Assembly: GCF_900172315.1 (NCBI RefSeq)
Contig: NZ_FWFV01000003.1
Location: forward strand, 293,770-357,769
Direction: 5' to 3'
DNA: 64,000 nucleotides
From: Palleronia marisminoris
GTDB lineage: Bacteria; Pseudomonadota; Alphaproteobacteria; Rhodobacterales; Rhodobacteraceae
Positions 26,762 through 35,082 of this stretch are shown piece after piece (positions within the stretch are counted from its first letter, which is position 1; each line of letters begins with the position of its first letter). The position numbers and the translations under genes were made by a program. Below the pieces are notes generated by a model, which was given only the letters and a program-made list of their open reading frames with translations, did not search any database and was not told where the DNA came from.

Positions 26762-27564
26762 CAGGTCCAGACCTCGTGGAAGTGGTGGACCGGGCCGTGG
26801 CCGCTGCCGATCCCCAGCCCGTCCGCCGCGCGGATCGCGCCGTGCAGCCAGGACTGTGCCTGCCGCACCGCCGCCTCCAGGGTGGCTCCCTTTGCCAGTG
26901 CGGCTGCGATGGCTGACGACAGACTGCATCCCGTACCGTGGGTATTGCGCGTGGCGAGCCGTGGTTGTTCCATCGCCAGGACGCCGGAGGCCGTCACGAG
27001 CCGGTCGATGCAGGTCGGCCCCGCCGCATGGCCGCCCTTCATCACGACCGCGCCAGCGCCGAGACCAAGCAGCGCCCTGCCCTGCGCCTCGGCCTCCTCT
27101 GGGGTCCGGGCCGGATCGCGGCCCAGCAGGCGCGCGGCTTCGGGAAGGTTCGGCGTCAGGACGTCCGCGCGGGGCAGCAGGCTTTCTATCAGCGCCGCCT
27201 CGGCCTCTTCCGCCAGCAGCGGGTCGCCCGACTTCGCCACCATCACCGGGTCGAGCACCACCGGGCCGCCGTAGCCCCGGAGCGCGGCGGCAACCGCGGC
27301 GATGATCTCGGCCGAAGCCAGCATCCCGATCTTGATCGCCTGCGGCGCGATGTCGTCGAGCACGGCGGCGATCTGGGCCGAGACCATGGCGGGCGACACC
27401 GCCTCGACCGCGAAGACGCCGCGCGTGTTTTGTGCGGTGATGGCTGTGATCGCGCTGGTGCCATAGACCCCGAGGGCCGAGAACGTCTTGAGGTCGGCCT
27501 GAACGCCCGCACCTCCGCCGCTGTCGGAGCCTGCAATGGTCAGTGCGGATACGTGCGGCGTCAT
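26761..27564 (-). CDS. thiD: Bifunctional hydroxymethylpyrimidine/phosphomethylpyrimidine kinase ThiD
   Basis: A 267-residue ribokinase-fold enzyme that phosphorylates HMP twice to HMP pyrophosphate. Family motifs: TIAGSDSGGGAGVQADLKTF at the start, VLDPVMVAKSGDPLL, the GGH motif VMKGGHA, and the anion hole/catalytic NTHGTGCSLSSA. The ATG at 27564 has GGAG upstream; 16 further residues in frame read into the riboswitch leader and are discarded. It is the first gene of the thiamine operon. Confidence 0.94.
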   Translation of the reverse strand: MTPHVSALTIAGSDSGGGAGVQADLKTFSALGVYGTSAITAITAQNTRGVFAVEAVSPAMVSAQIAAVLDDIAPQAIKIGMLASAEIIAAVAAALRGYGGPVVLDPVMVAKSGDPLLAEEAEAALIESLLPRADVLTPNLPEAARLLGRDPARTPEEAEAQGRALLGLGAGAVVMKGGHAAGPTCIDRLVTASGVLAMEQPRLATRNTHGTGCSLSSAIAAALAKGATLEAAVRQAQSWLHGAIRAADGLGIGSGHGPVHHFHEVWT

Positions 27565-27590
27565 TCGCTTTCTCCACCGACGCCGGGAGG

Positions 27591-27619
27591 AGAAAGAAAA
27601 GGCGGCAGCCATCGGCCGC
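27591..27619 (-). terminator. Terminator-like hairpin of the TPP riboswitch expression platform
   Basis: On the minus strand, GCGGC pairs with GCCGC across an 8-base loop and is followed by TTTTCTTT, 27 to 55 bases before the thiD start. It lies just downstream of the aptamer, where an expression platform is expected, so TPP binding may favour termination. The stem is short. Confidence 0.45.
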
Positions 27620-27634
27620 GCCAGATCGTGCTCC

Positions 27635-27712
27635 GTTCCCTACGCCGGTATTGCCCGGATCAGGTTCGATGGGTTAGCTCGCGCCTCTCAGCCCCAGACG
27701 GGGCACCCCAAC
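27635..27712 (-). promoter_or_regulatory. TPP riboswitch (thi box)
   Basis: Read on the minus strand this shows the conserved thi-box blocks in order: GGGGTGCC at the 5' end, GGGGCTGAGAGG, then ACCC...GAACCTGATC, and GGGCAATACCGGCGTAGGGAA at the 3' end. These form the three-way junction that binds thiamine pyrophosphate; CTGAGA contacts the pyrimidine. It lies about 70 bases upstream of thiD and should repress the whole ten-gene operon when TPP is plentiful. Confidence 0.96.
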
Positions 27713-27803
27713 GGATTCTTCGGAAACACTAGCCGCGAGATCGCGGGCCGACAAGCCCTGCAGGGTCGGGTGATCTCGCTGCATGGCGGCGGTCTGTGGA
27801 ACG

Positions 27804-28415
27804 TCAGCCCGACGAGCCGCCCGATCCGACGAGGGCCCATATCCCTCCGACGACCGCGATCGCGGCGCCGAAGAAGCCCAGCAGCATCAAAAGCCCGTCG
27901 CGGAACAGGAGGCCCAGTCCGAAGATCGCGATGACGATCATGGGTCCCGAACTCGCGAAGGGCACGAATTCGAGCGGCGGGACCGTGAGAAGCAGGCACA
28001 GGATCACGATGCAGGCCGCGCGCCGCCCCGCCGGTCCTGCGAAGCGCGACAGGCGCTTGTGGAGCTTCGCGTCGATCCGCAGCGACACGGGCTTCAGCCA
28101 TTCCATCGACTTGATCACCCGCCCCGAGTCGAGCTTGCGCCGGCGCAGCCAGTCAGGGGCCCAGAGATGTTCATACCCCATGAGCAGGCGCACCGTCAGG
28201 ATGGCGAGCAACACGGAGAGGAGCGTCGGAAACCCCGGAATGCCGCCGATGGGCGAGAGCTCGATCAGCGGCAGCACGGCGAGCGCGGGGCCATAGCCAC
28301 GGTGATCGAGCGCGTCGATCAGGTGACCCACGCGAACATGGTCGCCACCCGCATCCTGAGCGCATTTCTCCAGTTCGTCGACGACGTCGGTGAGCGCGCC
28401 TTCTTCTTCCTTCAT
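27804..28415 (-). CDS. ExoD-family membrane protein
   Basis: A 203-residue inner-membrane protein of the ExoD family, first known from Rhizobium exopolysaccharide and alkali-tolerance mutants. The signature stretch GYGPALAVLPLIELSPIGGIPG followed by PTLLSVLLAILTVRLLMG is clear, and three or four more hydrophobic segments lie between residues 130 and 200. The start at 28415 follows GGAG; the long in-frame region above it lacks a ribosome site. A GGAAC-N17-GGTT motif about 55 bases upstream could be an EcfG-type stress promoter. The molecular function of the family is unresolved. Confidence 0.85.
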   Translation of the reverse strand: MKEEEGALTDVVDELEKCAQDAGGDHVRVGHLIDALDHRGYGPALAVLPLIELSPIGGIPGFPTLLSVLLAILTVRLLMGYEHLWAPDWLRRRKLDSGRVIKSMEWLKPVSLRIDAKLHKRLSRFAGPAGRRAACIVILCLLLTVPPLEFVPFASSGPMIVIAIFGLGLLFRDGLLMLLGFFGAAIAVVGGIWALVGSGGSSG

Positions 28416-28469
28416 GCCGCTTCTCCTCGTAGAACAGGTACGCCGCTTGATCCGCGACGGTGTTTCAAA

Positions 28470-28495
28470 AACCGTCACATCCGACTGGTGGTTCC
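28470..28495 (-). promoter_or_regulatory. Possible EcfG-type promoter of the exoD-like gene
   Basis: On the minus strand GGAAC (28495-28491) and GGTT (28473-28470) are 17 bases apart, 55 bases upstream of the start codon. The -35 is exact; the -10 differs from CGTT at one base. Confidence 0.35.
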
Positions 28496-28632
28496 GGTCG
28501 AAAAGCCCGGGGAACACGGGCGCGCGGATGCCACGCCTGAAGCCTGTGGCGGCGACCTCGCATGCATGGGTTACCCGCGCTTGCTGTACGCGCACGTTCA
28601 CCGCGCCGCATCCCCTGCCTTCATCAACGGCC

Positions 28633-28657
28633 GGAACGCACGGGCCATCTCGTCGTT
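28633..28657 (+). promoter_or_regulatory. EcfG (general stress response) promoter of the TPP enzyme gene
   Basis: GGAAC (28633-28637), a 16-base spacer and CGTT (28654-28657) give an exact match to the alphaproteobacterial EcfG sigma-factor promoter. It is 71 bases before the start codon. Confidence 0.65.
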
Positions 28658-28727
28658 CGTTCGACACGGGGGAAACCTTCGACGAACGCACGGCAAGCTG
28701 TCCCCCAGGCACCCAAGGGAGAGCGAC

Positions 28728-30503
28728 ATGGCCAAGACAACCGCCGACTTCATGCTGGAGCGCCTGACCGACTGGGGCGTTCGGAACATCTACGGCTTTC
28801 CGGGGGACGGCATCAGCTCGACCCTCGAGGCGCTGGAGAAGGCGATCGACCGCTTCACCTTCGTTCAGGCCCGCCACGAGGAAGAGGCGGCGTTCATGGC
28901 CTGCGCCCACGCCAAGTGGACGGGCGAGCCGGGCGTATGCCTCGCCACCTCGGGTCCCGGAGCAATCCACCTGCTGAACGGGCTCTACGATGCCAAGCTC
29001 GACCATCAGCCGGTGGTGGCCATCGTCGGCCAGCAGGACCGCGCGGCCCTGGGCGGGAGCTACCAGCAGGAGGTCGACCTGCTAACCCTCTTCAAGGACG
29101 TGGCGCACAACTACGTCCACTACTGCCAGTCGCCGGCGCAGATGCGCCACCTGATCGACCGCGCCTTCCGCATCGCTAAGGCCAAGCGCTGCGTGACCGC
29201 GATCATCCTGCCCGACGATGTCGGCGAGGAAGACGCCGTCGAGAGCCCCCCGCACGAGCATGGCACCGTCCATTCCGGCGTCGGCTACCCGGCCAAGCCC
29301 CGCAGCTTCCCGCCTGAGGAAGAGCTACGTCGCGCCGCTGCCATCCTGAACGACGCGAAGAGGCCGGCGATCATGATCGGCGCCGGCGCAATGGGCGCGG
29401 GCGAAGAGGTCAAGGCCGTGGCCGAGACGCTGGGGGCGGGCGTATGCAAGGCGCTGCTCGGCAAGGCCGCGCTGCCGGACGACCTGCCTTACGTCACGGG
29501 GCAGATGGGCCTTCTGGGCACGTCGCCCTCCTGGGACCTGATGATGGAGTGCGACGCCTTCCTGATGGTCGGCTCGGGCTTTCCCTATTCCGAGTTCCTG
29601 CCCGAAGAGGGCAAGGCGCGGGGCATCCAGATCGACATCGACCCCGGCATGCTGTCGATCCGCTACCCGATGGAGGTCAACCTCGTCGGCGACAGCCGCG
29701 ACACGCTGGCCGCCCTGCTGCCCTACCTCGAGCACAAGTCCGACCGATCCTGGCGCGAGAAGATCGAGAAGAACGTCGCCAAGTGGTGGGAGGGCGTCGA
29801 GAAGCGGGCCATGCACGAGGGCAACCCGGTGAACCCGCAGCGCCTGTTCTGGGAATGCTCGCCGCGGTTGCCGGACGGCGCGATCATCTCGGCCGACAGT
29901 GGAACCTCGGCGAACTGGTACGCCCGCGCCATCAGGATTCGTGAAGGGATGAAGGCGTCGCTGTCGGGAACGCTGGCCACGATGTGCCCCGGCGTGCCCT
30001 ACGCCACGGCGGCCAAGTTCACCCATCCCGACCGGGTCGCTGTCAGCTTCGTCGGCGACGGGGCGATGCAGATGCTCGGGAATGCGGCGCTCATCACCAT
30101 CGCGAAATACTGGCGGGTCTGGGAGGATCCGCGCTGCGTGATCGCCGTCGTCAACAACGAGGACCTCAACCAGGTCACCTGGGAGATGCGCGCCATGGGC
30201 GGCTTCCCGCAGCTTGAGGAAACCCAGAAGGTGCCGCCCTTCGACTACGCCGCCTATGCCGCGTCACTGGGGCTTATCGGCCTTCGGGTCGAGCATCCCG
30301 ACCAGGTCGGACCGGCGTGGGACCAGGCCTTCGCGGCAGACCGGCCGGTCGTGATCGACTGCGTCTGCGACGCGACGATTCCGACGCTTCCGCCGAAGAT
30401 CACGTCCCAGCAGCGGAAGAATTACTTCAGCACGCTGATGAAAGGCGACCCCGACGAAGGCGCGATCATCAAGAACGCCTTCAAGCGCTACTTCACCTCG
30501 TGA
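28728..30503 (+). CDS. Thiamine pyrophosphate-dependent enzyme, PoxB/acetolactate synthase-like
   Basis: A 591-residue TPP enzyme of the pyruvate oxidase/acetolactate synthase superfamily. Domains in order: PYR domain with the catalytic E51 in RHEEEAAFMA, a central domain (about 195-330), and the PP domain with the GDG...NN cofactor motif starting GDGAMQ. FGFPGDGI-like and TSGPGAIHLLNGLYDAK segments are close to pyruvate:quinone oxidase. A membrane-binding PoxB tail is not evident. AAGGGAGAG precedes the ATG. The EcfG-type promoter suggests induction by general stress, much as poxB is stress-induced in enteric bacteria. The substrate is not certain; pyruvate is the best guess. Confidence 0.85.
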   Translation: MAKTTADFMLERLTDWGVRNIYGFPGDGISSTLEALEKAIDRFTFVQARHEEEAAFMACAHAKWTGEPGVCLATSGPGAIHLLNGLYDAKLDHQPVVAIVGQQDRAALGGSYQQEVDLLTLFKDVAHNYVHYCQSPAQMRHLIDRAFRIAKAKRCVTAIILPDDVGEEDAVESPPHEHGTVHSGVGYPAKPRSFPPEEELRRAAAILNDAKRPAIMIGAGAMGAGEEVKAVAETLGAGVCKALLGKAALPDDLPYVTGQMGLLGTSPSWDLMMECDAFLMVGSGFPYSEFLPEEGKARGIQIDIDPGMLSIRYPMEVNLVGDSRDTLAALLPYLEHKSDRSWREKIEKNVAKWWEGVEKRAMHEGNPVNPQRLFWECSPRLPDGAIISADSGTSANWYARAIRIREGMKASLSGTLATMCPGVPYATAAKFTHPDRVAVSFVGDGAMQMLGNAALITIAKYWRVWEDPRCVIAVVNNEDLNQVTWEMRAMGGFPQLEETQKVPPFDYAAYAASLGLIGLRVEHPDQVGPAWDQAFAADRPVVIDCVCDATIPTLPPKITSQQRKNYFSTLMKGDPDEGAIIKNAFKRYFTS

Positions 30504-30510
30504 TGCCGCT

Positions 30511-31542
30511 TCAGGAGTCCCGGCCGCGCCCGCTCAGAAGATATGCCGCCAGTGCGACCCCGCCCAGCGCGGCTAGGCCCGCGACGAGCGGACCGGGCCG
30601 CTGCTTGGCCGCCGCGAGGGCCGGAGCGTGGTAGGTCGCCCTGTCGTCGAAGCGGCCATGCGCTGAATAATCGCCCTCGACAGGATCGAACAGGTTGTCG
30701 GGCCGCTCACTCGCACGCTCGTCCGTCTGCTGCCCGGAATAGGCGGCATCCGCAAGCTTTTCGTCAAGAAGCTCCGGCGCGAGCTTCTGGCCAAGGATCG
30801 TCATCACGGCCGACCGGCCGACCCACAGCTCGCGTTGCGGGTGGTGCGCGACGTGGTGGATGGCGTCTGCCGGAACCTCGGGCTGGTAGATCGGCGGCAC
30901 GGGTTGCGGCCGGTTCGGCATCCGGTTGCGCATCCAGTCGAATTGCGGCGTGTTCACGGCCGGAAGGTGAACCGCCGAAATCTGCACCACCGAGCCGTCA
31001 TGGATCAATTCGGACCGGATCGAATCGGTGAAGCCGACGATCGCGTGCTTCGCGCCGCAATAGGCGGACTGCAACGGGATCGAGCGGTAGGCGAGCGCAG
31101 AGCCCACCTGCACGATCACGCCCCGGTCATGCGGCCGCATCCGCCGCAGCGCCGCGAGTGTGCCGTGCACGTAACCAAGGTATGTGACCTCGGTGATACG
31201 TCGGAACTCTGCGGGTTCGATCTGCTCGAACGGCGCCAGCATGGTGACCATGGCGCAGTTGATCCAGACATCGATAGGTCCGAACTGATCTTCGAAACGG
31301 TTTGCGGCCGCGTCGACCGCCTCCCAGTCCGAGACGTCGCAGGGCAGCACGAGCGGCGTCCCACCGCGGGATCGGACATCCTCGGCCGCGCTGTCCAACC
31401 GCCCTCGCCCGCGGGCGATCAGGCCGATATTGGCACCGTCGCGTTCGGCGAAGCACCGTGCAGTTGCCCGACCGACGCCGGCGGACGCCCCGGTGATGAC
31501 GACGTTCAGCGGACGCGGTTCCGTGGTTTCGATTGCGCTCAT
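30511..31542 (-). CDS. SDR family oxidoreductase with C-terminal extension and membrane anchor
   Basis: A 343-residue short-chain dehydrogenase. The cofactor loop is TGASAGVGRA (residues 18-27), and S148, Y161 and K165 make the catalytic set. The canonical NNAG is INCAM here. After residue 250 it runs past a normal SDR with about 90 residues, ending in a hydrophobic helix GPLVAGLAALGGVALAAYLL followed by SGRGRDS, so it is probably tethered to the inner membrane. Such extended SDRs occur in stress-associated clusters of Alphaproteobacteria. Substrate unknown. It is convergent with the TPP enzyme, seven bases apart. Confidence 0.83.
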   Translation of the reverse strand: MSAIETTEPRPLNVVITGASAGVGRATARCFAERDGANIGLIARGRGRLDSAAEDVRSRGGTPLVLPCDVSDWEAVDAAANRFEDQFGPIDVWINCAMVTMLAPFEQIEPAEFRRITEVTYLGYVHGTLAALRRMRPHDRGVIVQVGSALAYRSIPLQSAYCGAKHAIVGFTDSIRSELIHDGSVVQISAVHLPAVNTPQFDWMRNRMPNRPQPVPPIYQPEVPADAIHHVAHHPQRELWVGRSAVMTILGQKLAPELLDEKLADAAYSGQQTDERASERPDNLFDPVEGDYSAHGRFDDRATYHAPALAAAKQRPGPLVAGLAALGGVALAAYLLSGRGRDS

Positions 31543-31699
31543 CCTGCTCTCCCATCCCGCGCGGCCATGCGCCTGTTTCCAACTGCCGAACGCGCCCGAT
31601 GTTTCCGAAGACGCGCCTTGGAGATCTCCGCCCGGGCACTACGGTCTGAGCAGGCCAAACGCCGGGCATCCAGCGCGACCCGGCACGGAGAACGCACCA

Positions 31700-33340
31700 A
31701 TGCTCGACCTGTGGTACAAGAACGCGATCATCTACTGCCTCGATGTCGAAACCTACGTGGACTCGAACGCCGACGGCATCGGCGACTTCCGCGGCCTGAC
31801 CGACCGGCTGGACCACCTCGAGGCGCTCGGGGCGACAGCCGTGTGGCTCAACCCGTTCTACCCCTCGCCCAATCGCGACAACGGCTACGACATCACCGAT
31901 TTCTACGGCGTGGATGCCGTCTTCGGCAGCCCCGGCGATTTCGTGGCCTTCTGCCGGGCGGCGCGGGACAAGGGGCTTCGGGTCATCCTCGACCTCGTCG
32001 TCAATCACACCTCAAAGGACCATCCCTGGTTCAAGTCCGCCAGTGCCTCGCGGGACTCGCCCTACCGGGACTGGTACGTCTGGAGCGACGAAAAACCCGA
32101 GGACATCACCGAGGGGATCATCTTCCCGGGCGTTCAGGATGCCGTGTGGACCTACTGCGAGGCGACGCAATCGTGGTACATGCACCGCTTCTACGCGCAT
32201 CAGCCCGATCTCAACATCGCCAATCCCGAGGTCCGCGAAGAGATCCAGCGGATCATGGGCTTCTGGCTCGAGCTGGGCGTCTCGGGCTTCCGGATCGACG
32301 CCGTGCCGTTCCTGGTCGAGTACAAGGGCCTGAAGGAAGAGCCCGAGCGGGACCCGCTGCTCCTTCTCTCCGAGATGCGCGACTTCCTGTCCTGGCGGCG
32401 TGCCGAGGCGATCCTGCTGGCCGAGGCAAACGTGACGCGGGACCAGTCCAGCAGCTACTTCGGGGGCCAAACCTTCGGCTCGGACGAGCGGATGCACCTG
32501 ATCTTCGACTTTCCGCTCAACCAGATGCTCTGGCTCGCCCTCGCGCGGCAGGATGCGCGTCCGATCGCGCAGGCCCTGAGCTCCCGCCCCGACAGACCGC
32601 CACAACAGGCGCAATGGGCGAACTTCCTGCGCAACCACGACGAGCTGAGCCTCGACAAGCTGAGCGAGGCGGAGCGGCAGGAGGTGTTCGATGCCTTCGC
32701 CCCCGAAGAGGACATGCGGATCTACGGCCGCGGCATCCGGCGCCGCCTCGCCCCGATGCTGGGTGGCGACGCGCGACGCGTGGCGCTGGCGCATTCGCTG
32801 CTCTTCGCGCTGCCGGGAACGCCGGTGATGTGGTATGGCGACGAGATCGGGATGGGCGAGGACCTGTCGCTGCCCGAGCGTCGTCCGGTGCGAACGCCGA
32901 TGCAGTGGAACGACGAGGAACATGGGGGGTTCTCGCACACCGACGGCGCCACCGTCCGCCCGGTCGTCGCGGACGGCCCTCTGGGGTACTGCGAAACCAA
33001 TGTCGAGCAGCAGAGCAGGCGTCCGAACTCGCTGCTGAAAGAGATCCAGGGCATGATCCGCACGCGCCGGGCCTGCCCCGGGATCGGATGGGGCAAGTGG
33101 CGACCTCTCGACGGGTTGCCCGAACCCGTTCTGGGGCTGATCTGCGAATGGCGCGGCGCCGCGGTCCTGACGCTGCACAATCTCGGAGACGAAGCGATCG
33201 AGGTCATGCCCGCGGACCTTGGTGAAGGTCACGCGATCACGCTGTTGTCGTCGGCAGAGGAAGAGGAACGGACGCACGGCACCCTGACGCTCGAAGGCAG
33301 TGGCTACCGCTGGTTCAGGCTCGGCCGCGAGCGGCGGTGA
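31700..33340 (+). CDS. GH13 alpha-amylase family enzyme, trehalose synthase-like
   Basis: A 546-residue glycoside hydrolase family 13 protein close to maltose alpha-glucosyltransferases (trehalose synthase, GH13_16), which interconvert maltose and trehalose. The N-terminus WYKNAIIYCLDVETYVDSN is typical. The catalytic nucleophile is D200 in GFRIDA, the acid/base E242 in LLAEANV and the transition-state Asp D314 in NHDEL. MWYGDEIGMGEDL and RTPMQWN are also shared with that group. Residues 460-546 form the C-terminal beta domain. Trehalose would fit the stress context. GGAG lies upstream of the ATG. Another GH13 transglycosylase cannot be excluded. Confidence 0.85.
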   Translation: MLDLWYKNAIIYCLDVETYVDSNADGIGDFRGLTDRLDHLEALGATAVWLNPFYPSPNRDNGYDITDFYGVDAVFGSPGDFVAFCRAARDKGLRVILDLVVNHTSKDHPWFKSASASRDSPYRDWYVWSDEKPEDITEGIIFPGVQDAVWTYCEATQSWYMHRFYAHQPDLNIANPEVREEIQRIMGFWLELGVSGFRIDAVPFLVEYKGLKEEPERDPLLLLSEMRDFLSWRRAEAILLAEANVTRDQSSSYFGGQTFGSDERMHLIFDFPLNQMLWLALARQDARPIAQALSSRPDRPPQQAQWANFLRNHDELSLDKLSEAERQEVFDAFAPEEDMRIYGRGIRRRLAPMLGGDARRVALAHSLLFALPGTPVMWYGDEIGMGEDLSLPERRPVRTPMQWNDEEHGGFSHTDGATVRPVVADGPLGYCETNVEQQSRRPNSLLKEIQGMIRTRRACPGIGWGKWRPLDGLPEPVLGLICEWRGAAVLTLHNLGDEAIEVMPADLGEGHAITLLSSAEEEERTHGTLTLEGSGYRWFRLGRERR

Positions 33341-33404
33341 CCCCCCGAACCTGCAACGACCGCTTCCGACCCGGCCGAAAGGGTCCCTCCGTGAAGGTGC
33401 CGAG

Positions 33405-34955
33405 ATGAGCCAGTTCGTCCAGCCTCGCCTCGTCAATCCGCCCGATGGCGATCCCGGAATCTATCTCGACTTCCGCTTCGGCCGGCGCGCCATGCTGTTC
33501 GACCTCGGCGACCTCGGACCCCTATCGCCTCGGGAGCTTCTGCGCGTCAGCCACGTCTTCGTCTCCCACGCCCACATGGATCACGTCGCGGGCTTCGACC
33601 CGCTGCTGCGCCTGCGCCTCAACCGACCGCGCCCCCTCACCCTGATCGGGCCGGAGGGGTTCCTGCGCCAGACCGAGAGCCGGCTCGGCGGCTTCAGCTG
33701 GAACCTTCTGGATGAGACGTCGGTTGATTTCCGCCTCGCGGTCCACGAGTTCGACGGCCGGCGCATCGCGGCCGCCGCCGAGTTTCGCGCCCGCGAGGCG
33801 TTTCGCCGCCGCGACCTGTCACCCCCTGCCTTCGGCGATGGCGTCGCCCATGCCGAGGATGACCTGGCCGTCGAGGCGGTGGCGCTCGACCACGGCATCC
33901 CCTCGCTCGCCTTCGCCCTGCAGGAGAGCCTGCGCGTCAATGTGTGGCGCACGGGACTCGACGATCTGGGCCTGCCGGTGGGATCCTGGCTCGACGTCGC
34001 CAAAGCCGCCATCCGCGCGGGCGCGCCCGACGAACAGCGCGTCGCGATCCCCGGCCACGACGCGATGCACCTCGGCAAACTCCGCGAGCGCGTCTTCCAG
34101 GTCGGGCCGGGCCAGCGGGTCGCCTATGTCACCGACGCCGCAGACACCCCTGGCAACCGGGAAAGGATCGTGGACCTCGCGCGCGGCGCCGACCACCTGT
34201 TCATAGAAGCCGCCTTCGCCGAGGCCGACCGGGGCCGCGCCACGGCCACATCGCACCTGACGGCCCGCGCCGCCGGAGAGATCGCGCACGCCACAGGCGC
34301 CCGCCGCGTCACCGGCTTCCACCACTCGGCCCGCTATGGCGGCGCGCCGAGCGAGATTCCCGCCCAGCTCGCCGCCGCGCTGGACCCCGAGGCGCCCGGC
34401 GAGGAGATGGGTGCCCCCACGGACCCCGACGTCGAGCCGAACTGGGTGCGCCGGTGGCGTCGGAACGGTGCCTCGACCAAGGCCGCGCTCGCCCGCTTCG
34501 ACGGGCTGCCAGTCGTCACGCCCGACGAGATGGCCGGCGCGTGGCGGGGTGACGGCATGCCGACAGGTCACCCGCTCGACGGCCTGCTCGAGCGCCTCGG
34601 CTGGCGGGGAAAGCGCTTCGACGGCGACGGGCGCGCCGATCCCCTGGTCTTCCACCCCGGTCTCGCGCTCGATCCCGCGCTCATGCCCCTGACGGTCGCC
34701 CTTCGCTGGCCCCGCCTTGCGCGAAGCGTTCCGGTGCGCGCCGGCTTCGGCCTCGTCCGCGGGGCCCTGCGTGCGCGTGGACCGGCGGCAAGTCTCGCGA
34801 GGGTCGAGTTCCGCGGCTGTCTCGGCACCGCGATGATCTATGACCGACAGCCGATCGTGGACCACTTCCGCCGCATCGACGAGACCCGCCTGCTGGGCCT
34901 GATGCAGACGCCCCTGGCACCCCCCTATTTCTTCGTGCTGACCGCCGAGCGGTGA
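33405..34955 (+). CDS. Fusion of an RNase Z-like metallo-beta-lactamase and a GXWXG/DUF4334 domain
   Basis: A 516-residue two-part protein. Residues 1-325 are a metallo-beta-lactamase domain of the tRNase Z/arylsulfatase-like kind: H55-A-H57-M-D59-H60, then D244 in YVTDAAD and H306-H307 near the end. Residues 360-516 match the GXWXG plus DUF4334 module: FDGLPVVTPDEMAGAWRGDG with G378-x-W380-x-G382, TGHPLDGLLERLGWRGKRF, and a C-terminal GTAMIYDRQPIVDHFRRIDE. That module is usually a separate protein of about 180 residues with no known function. There is no signal peptide. It lies 64 bases after the GH13 gene, likely same transcript. Cytoplasmic hydrolase; substrate unknown. Confidence 0.82.
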   Translation: MSQFVQPRLVNPPDGDPGIYLDFRFGRRAMLFDLGDLGPLSPRELLRVSHVFVSHAHMDHVAGFDPLLRLRLNRPRPLTLIGPEGFLRQTESRLGGFSWNLLDETSVDFRLAVHEFDGRRIAAAAEFRAREAFRRRDLSPPAFGDGVAHAEDDLAVEAVALDHGIPSLAFALQESLRVNVWRTGLDDLGLPVGSWLDVAKAAIRAGAPDEQRVAIPGHDAMHLGKLRERVFQVGPGQRVAYVTDAADTPGNRERIVDLARGADHLFIEAAFAEADRGRATATSHLTARAAGEIAHATGARRVTGFHHSARYGGAPSEIPAQLAAALDPEAPGEEMGAPTDPDVEPNWVRRWRRNGASTKAALARFDGLPVVTPDEMAGAWRGDGMPTGHPLDGLLERLGWRGKRFDGDGRADPLVFHPGLALDPALMPLTVALRWPRLARSVPVRAGFGLVRGALRARGPAASLARVEFRGCLGTAMIYDRQPIVDHFRRIDETRLLGLMQTPLAPPYFFVLTAER

Positions 34956-34967
34956 GGGATCACGGGC

Positions 34968-34992
34968 GGAACAGCAGGCGCTCACGAAGGTT
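34968..34992 (+). promoter_or_regulatory. Possible EcfG-type promoter upstream of pcm
   Basis: GGAAC (34968-34972), a 16-base spacer and GGTT (34989-34992), 90 bases before the pcm start. The -10 differs from CGTT at one base. Confidence 0.35.
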
Positions 34993-35082
34993 GACCCCAC
35001 GTTACGCCGGGAAGCGATACGGTCTACCATCGACCCCCGCGACGCCATCCGGCCCGGCCCGACTATCCGAACGGCAGACACC

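Larger units (their letters stand above)
28416..28727. other. Divergent gap between exoD-like gene and TPP enzyme gene
   Basis: A 312-base gap without a gene. It holds two candidate EcfG-type promoters, one in each direction, listed separately, and an inverted repeat GACGGT / ACCGTC (28456-28476) that overlaps the leftward promoter. Confidence 0.6.

Noticed and set aside
31543..31699. An EcfG promoter between the SDR and GH13 genes
   Set aside because: GTTTCC and AACG occur but the spacing is wrong in both directions.
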